Origin: Homalodisca vitripennis
Taxonomy: Eukaryota; Arthropoda; Insecta; Hemiptera; Cicadellidae
NCBI RefSeq assembly: GCF_021130785.1
Contig: NC_060209.1
Coordinates: 22,196,001 to 22,260,000, forward strand
DNA: 64,000 bases
Reading direction: 5' to 3'
This document shows positions 60,200 through 64,000 of this stretch, piece after piece; within the stretch, counting starts at the first letter, position 1, and every line of letters starts with the position of its first letter. The translations under genes were made by a program, and so were the position numbers. The notes below the pieces were generated by a model. That model was not told the DNA's origin. It did not search any database and saw only the letters and a program-made list of their open reading frames with translations.

Positions 60200-60670
60200 T
60201 GAAAAGACTGTGGCTACAAACTAAAAGTATGATCATGAAAAACATGTTCACCTTCCTCTTGCCATGATGGAAAGAATAAGGATCTTAATGCACCTTATCT
60301 ACTACAGAAATGCCCGCAGAATCAGAATGACTAATAATCTAGAATCGCCTACCAAAAACCGTGTTTGTAAGTTGTTTGTACCCTTCAATCTGGAATATAT
60401 GATGCCATAAACACTTTTAACAAAGAAAATATAGCTAGGTATATGTGTTTACAAAGGCTGGGCATGGTTTTTGGGCAGAACCTTTGCAACGCCATGCCTT
60501 AATATATGCCGCCTAAAGAAATCCCAGTGCGTGGCCTCTGATGCTGCCAAGAAAATTCAGCAAACTCGTGTAAGTGGTAAGAGGAAGCTGAAAGATAAAT
60601 GGGATACCTGGAGGATCCTGATGATCCTGGTTGTGGAGCAGGATGTCACTAAACCACAATTTACAACTTA
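60200..60670 (+). pseudogene. Decayed transposon-type ORF relic
   Basis: Shifted plus-strand frames read RLGMVFGQNLCNAM, then KKSQCVASDAAKKIQQTRVS and KRKLKDKWD, and, in another frame, EDPDDPGCGAG. This order (RLG..PG.N...M, a Lys/Arg-rich helix, then a DPD.P.YG.GM-like end) resembles a transposon-associated protein C-terminus met often in arthropod genomes, but I cannot name the superfamily. Several frameshifts and stops; not functional. Confidence 0.45.
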
Positions 60671-61758
60671 TTGAGTAATACTAATTATTAAATTGAATAT
60701 ACTTTCGATTTCCCATAAGTAGATTTTTTCTCTTATGTACCTTTATCTCAGGGAATGAATTGCCTTTACAAAAAAATAAAAGTTTTTCATTCCATCACTA
60801 CACACATTTTTAGCGCGAGACTTTGAAAAGAAAACTTAAAATATACTAAAACAGTGGTGAAAAATAACATTTTTGTTTATAAGAAAGATTAAAAAATATA
60901 CATAAATTCAAAATAAAAAAATTGAAATATTTTGCGTTATAAATGGTATAAGAGGACCATATAATAAGGTCCAAAGATTACATCATGATTAAACCCGTGG
61001 TTTCTGAGTAAAAGGTACATAAAGTTTAGCAAAATTACATTGTAAGAATATGCCTTAAAAGACCCCTTTAATAACCATTTCTCTGTTGTAATTTTGAATA
61101 TTAATTTTATATAAAAAAATAATCATGTCTCATTAATTAAAATTCGTTAAATAAACTTTTGCATTTGGAATATGTTTTATAATAAGCGTTGTACGTTATT
61201 CTCAACATATGTACTGTTGAAACCTCCGAAAGGTTAAATCGTGGTTGATTTCAACATATCAGTATGAATAATCAACTAGAAAATATCGCCAATTCAAAGT
61301 TCAAACTGTTGATTAGACATTGCAGTTTAGTCGGAGTCACTTTTTAGTTTATTAGAATCGGATCCTATGGAATTGTGTCAATTAAGTGTTAATGCCAGTT
61401 TTGTTGAGAAGGCTAATAACGACCGTCATTGAATAAGTTTCCAGTTCGCAGCTCCCAGATTGAATGAGGTCTGATGACTCGTTAACTCGGAGCAGGCCGA
61501 GTCGTGAAGTAGTAACTGTAGCTCACTAGAGAGAGCAAAATATTGGAGGGGGAAAAATCGACAGATATAATCTGCACGTTTGTTTTATCAATACGTGTTT
61601 TGAAAACTCACATATTTTTTACTTGTTCCTAATAAAGGGAACTGCAGAATTCCATGCTTCCCTCTTTTGGCATCATCTTAGTTGGTTTCAATAAATAACA
61701 ACTGATCAGAAGAATATCATACGGTAATTGAAAAATTAAGTACAACATTAACATTGAA
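60671..61758. other. AT-rich interval
   Basis: No gene recognised; the GC-richer patch at 61430-61560 has no named motif. Confidence 0.5.
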
Positions 61759-62015
61759 AGTAAGATGGCCGAGTGGTCTACGACGTTGGAATTTGAGTCT
61801 GAGTTAGAGATAGCGCAGGTTCGACTCCTGTATGTGACCGTTTCACTTTTTATCATTACCATCGACCTTGTACTGTATCGACTCTCCCCCTTATTCTGTT
61901 TGATAAGATCCTCGCACAGGCCAGTGGCCCATGAGAATTAAGTCCTTTTAATTGACGGGCAGAATAAGGATTAAAAGGGGATCGACTTCTCCTTAAAAAC
62001 AAAAACAAAAAAATA
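61759..62015 (+). mobile_element. tRNA-derived SINE
   Basis: The head has an RNA polymerase III A box (TGGCCGAGTGG at about 61766-61776) and B box (GGTTCGACTCC at about 61818-61828) in Leu/Ser-tRNA spacing. The acceptor and D stems do not pair well, so it is not a tRNA gene. A body of about 170 bases follows, with CTTATTCTG and CAGAATAAGG as an internal inverted pair, and an A-rich tail (AAAAACAAAAACAAAAAAA) near 61996-62013. Head, body and A-rich tail together define a SINE. The target duplication is unclear. Confidence 0.8.
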
Positions 62016-63290
62016 CTAATTTAGTAAATCATAAGCACATTTAGTTGATAAACGTGCCCCCTAAAATACAAGAAATCTATAAAGCTTCTAAGCTAATTTT
62101 CCGTTGAAACAAAAACGAAAGTTTTATAAAAAATTATTAAAAGATTTCTTAAAGTCTCTCCCTGCTATTATTCAAACTGTTTCAGAATTTAATAATTGGT
62201 TATGGTTCTACTTACCATGGTACTATGGACCTACTTTTAAAATATTTACTCTTATAAAAATGGAGATTGTACAAAAAAGGACAAAATACTCGGGTTATGA
62301 AAGAAATGTTAGTTCCGAGGCAAAAAAGAGTTCTTCGAAATTAAAAATAACTTTTCCTTAAATAAAAAAACAATTACAGAAAAGTGTTTCAAGCAGCTAA
62401 AGCATATGGCATCCCTATCTTATAACAATAATAATAATAATAATAAAGTACAGAACGAAATAAAGTAGATTGAAGATATGCAATAGAAGTTTGCAAATGG
62501 GTTTTACATATTTTTGACGTATGTAAGATAATGAGAATGTAAGTTAAAATAGTTAAATAGTAGGCAGATAATTAAAACTTTGTTGTTATTAGTCAAAATC
62601 GCTGGAATTTATTATGTTTATTCGAGTTTCATACAGAATACATTTTAATAAATTCCAATGGGAAATTCAACAGGGAATCAGAGATATTTTATATCATCTA
62701 AGTAATATTCCAGTTAGAAACTGATATCGTCCGTTATAAAATTGAAATTATGGATTTTGAAGTCATATATGTTATTTAAAATATCTAATATTCTTTGTAT
62801 TTATTTTCTTGGAGTTTAAGAATTGTATTAACAAATTATTTTTTTTGAAAAAATCGTTCACCTTTCTTTGCAAGTCACGTTCGAAACTATTAATACATTT
62901 TAAAAATATTAATGTGTTAAATCTGCTATACGTGTAAAAATAACTGTTATTTAAACTGTTATTCAAGCTGTTACCAGACATGAGGTGGTATAAAACCACT
63001 AAAATCAGTATGAACCTTTCAAACCACCCTGTCTAGTGTCAGTCCAGCACCATAGGTATCACATTATGAAGAGGGTTGGCTCCAAATCTGTTGTAAAAAT
63101 CTTCTCCTTTTCACACGGCCCATATGAGAGCATATCCAAGGAATACGTCATATAAATATGATTACAATTCTCCATATGATTACTTAAGCTGGAACGTTCA
63201 TGTTACATCAGTACGAAAATATGACCATCGCGGGGGACATTAACCTAATGAGTTTCATGAGGAGACAAAAATGGCGGTCGGGCATGGTGG
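62016..63290. other. AT-rich interval
   Basis: A short AAT run at about 62427-62447. Frame 62104-62361 is Lys/Phe-rich without motifs. No gene recognised. Confidence 0.5.
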
Positions 63291-63460
63291 GCAATCAAAG
63301 GATGCCGCATGATTTGGGTATTGATGTCGCCGCCGGGGTGTAGGCGGGTGGGGAGGGGGGCATGGCGGGGGTGAGACCCTGGATACAGCAGCCAGCTCCC
63401 GCCCACGCACCCGGGACTTGTTGCTGACTGCAGCCCTGCCCGGCGTCTGCATCATATACC
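63291..63460 (-). other. GC-rich patch, possible exon
   Basis: High GC inside very AT-rich DNA. On the minus strand one frame reads GLTPAMPPSPPAYTPAATSI and another is open too (SRVRGRELAAVSRVS). Acceptor-like CAG sites occur on the right side. It may be an exon or a promoter-type GC island; no family recognised. Similar in character to the 45.0-kb patch on the same strand. Confidence 0.3.
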
Positions 63461-64000
63461 GTACTGTTTCCAGAATTGTAATAAGCTGAGACAATAACGC
63501 TAACTTGGCAAGAACAATCCAACTTTTTGACAATAGATTTGTAAACTGGGTTCGATCAACAATGCTCCGTTACCTTTGATGTGTTTCTGATTTATGAATG
63601 AAATACTGTTATTAAAACTGTTTATAATTTGGTTAATATTAAGTTTTAAATTTGACAATATCACTTGTTGTTTTTCTTAGAACATGACGAAAATTTCATA
63701 TAGTAATTTAAAAAACATTCTGCGAAGAATGTATATACGATTTGAAGTCTTAAAGCAATTGTAAAGAAGCTCGAAAAAATGATATTGCATCAAAATCACG
63801 TTTTCATTTCAAAATAATTACGCATGGTCCTAAAAAACAGCATGATTTAAAAATGAAATACTGTTATTAAAACTTTTCATAAGTTGGAATTTTTAACATT
63901 AGGTATTAAATGTAACAGTATAATTATTTTACTTAGAACATTGCGAAAATATTATATCGTAATTAAAAGAAAATATTGCGAGAATCTCATCGAATTGGGT
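63461..64000. other. AT-rich end of window
   Basis: TGAAATACTGTTATTAAAAC occurs at about 63599 and 63855, each with similar following sequence (GTTTATAATTTGG / TTTCATAAGTTGG), an imperfect direct duplication about 256 bases apart. No gene. Confidence 0.6.

Noticed and set aside
61760..61842. Functional tRNA gene (Leu/Ser type)
   Set aside because: A and B boxes are good, but the acceptor and D stems do not pair and an A-rich-tailed body follows; called a SINE instead.

Overview
The window looks like AT-rich arthropod nuclear DNA, most likely insect and possibly hemipteran. The evidence is introns with GT/AG borders, several kinds of non-LTR retrotransposon, cut-and-paste DNA transposons, Helitron-like ends, a Penelope-like remnant, two SINE-type elements and long minisatellites. 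The placement within insects is inference. Nothing suggests a prokaryotic replicon: there are no operons and no CRISPR array.

Region 1, about 1.8-17.0 kb, minus strand. The one clearly identifiable host gene is a carbonyl reductase 1-like short-chain dehydrogenase/reductase (SDR). Five coding exons can be joined by eye with consistent splice phases: 17017-17040, 11591-11719, 9018-9149, 4651-4889 and 1789-1994. They encode about 243 residues from the start Met to past the YxxxK catalytic motif. The last roughly 34 residues expected for the family lie beyond the left edge. The introns are packed with transposons. Intron 1 alone has three terminal-inverted-repeat elements with visible target-site duplications, one of which carries a Merlin/ISXO2-type transposase N-terminal fragment. 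Intron 3 has a plus-strand non-LTR element with an intact reverse transcriptase frame. Intron 2 has a minus-strand non-LTR 3' fragment and a probable TIR element. The left edge, 1-1020, is a decayed reverse transcriptase with an internal tandem duplication.

Region 2, about 17.1-29.9 kb. Gene-poor AT-rich DNA with (TA)n tracts, one long fold-back repeat at 22.6-22.8 kb and a GC-richer block at 20.5-21.1 kb that I could not identify.

Region 3, about 29.9-58.5 kb. Nine unrelated tandem-repeat families, with units of about 124, 65/66, 118, 66, 141, 132, 57, 49 and 63 bp, are spread through this interval. At least seven show higher-order (2-, 3-, 4- or 6-unit) organisation. They are interleaved with Helitron-like elements, a hAT-like element, a Penelope-like remnant and broken non-LTR elements. 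The 57-bp family is split in two by a non-LTR insertion, and the 49-bp family sits inside a Helitron-like element.

Region 4, about 58.5-64 kb. A 5S-rRNA-like repeat (minus), a tRNA-headed SINE (plus), a decayed transposon-type ORF, and a GC-rich patch that could be an exon. Similar unassigned coding-like patches occur at 41.1 and 45.0 kb.

Most other long ORFs are by-products of repeats whose unit length is a multiple of three, or shadows of transposons.
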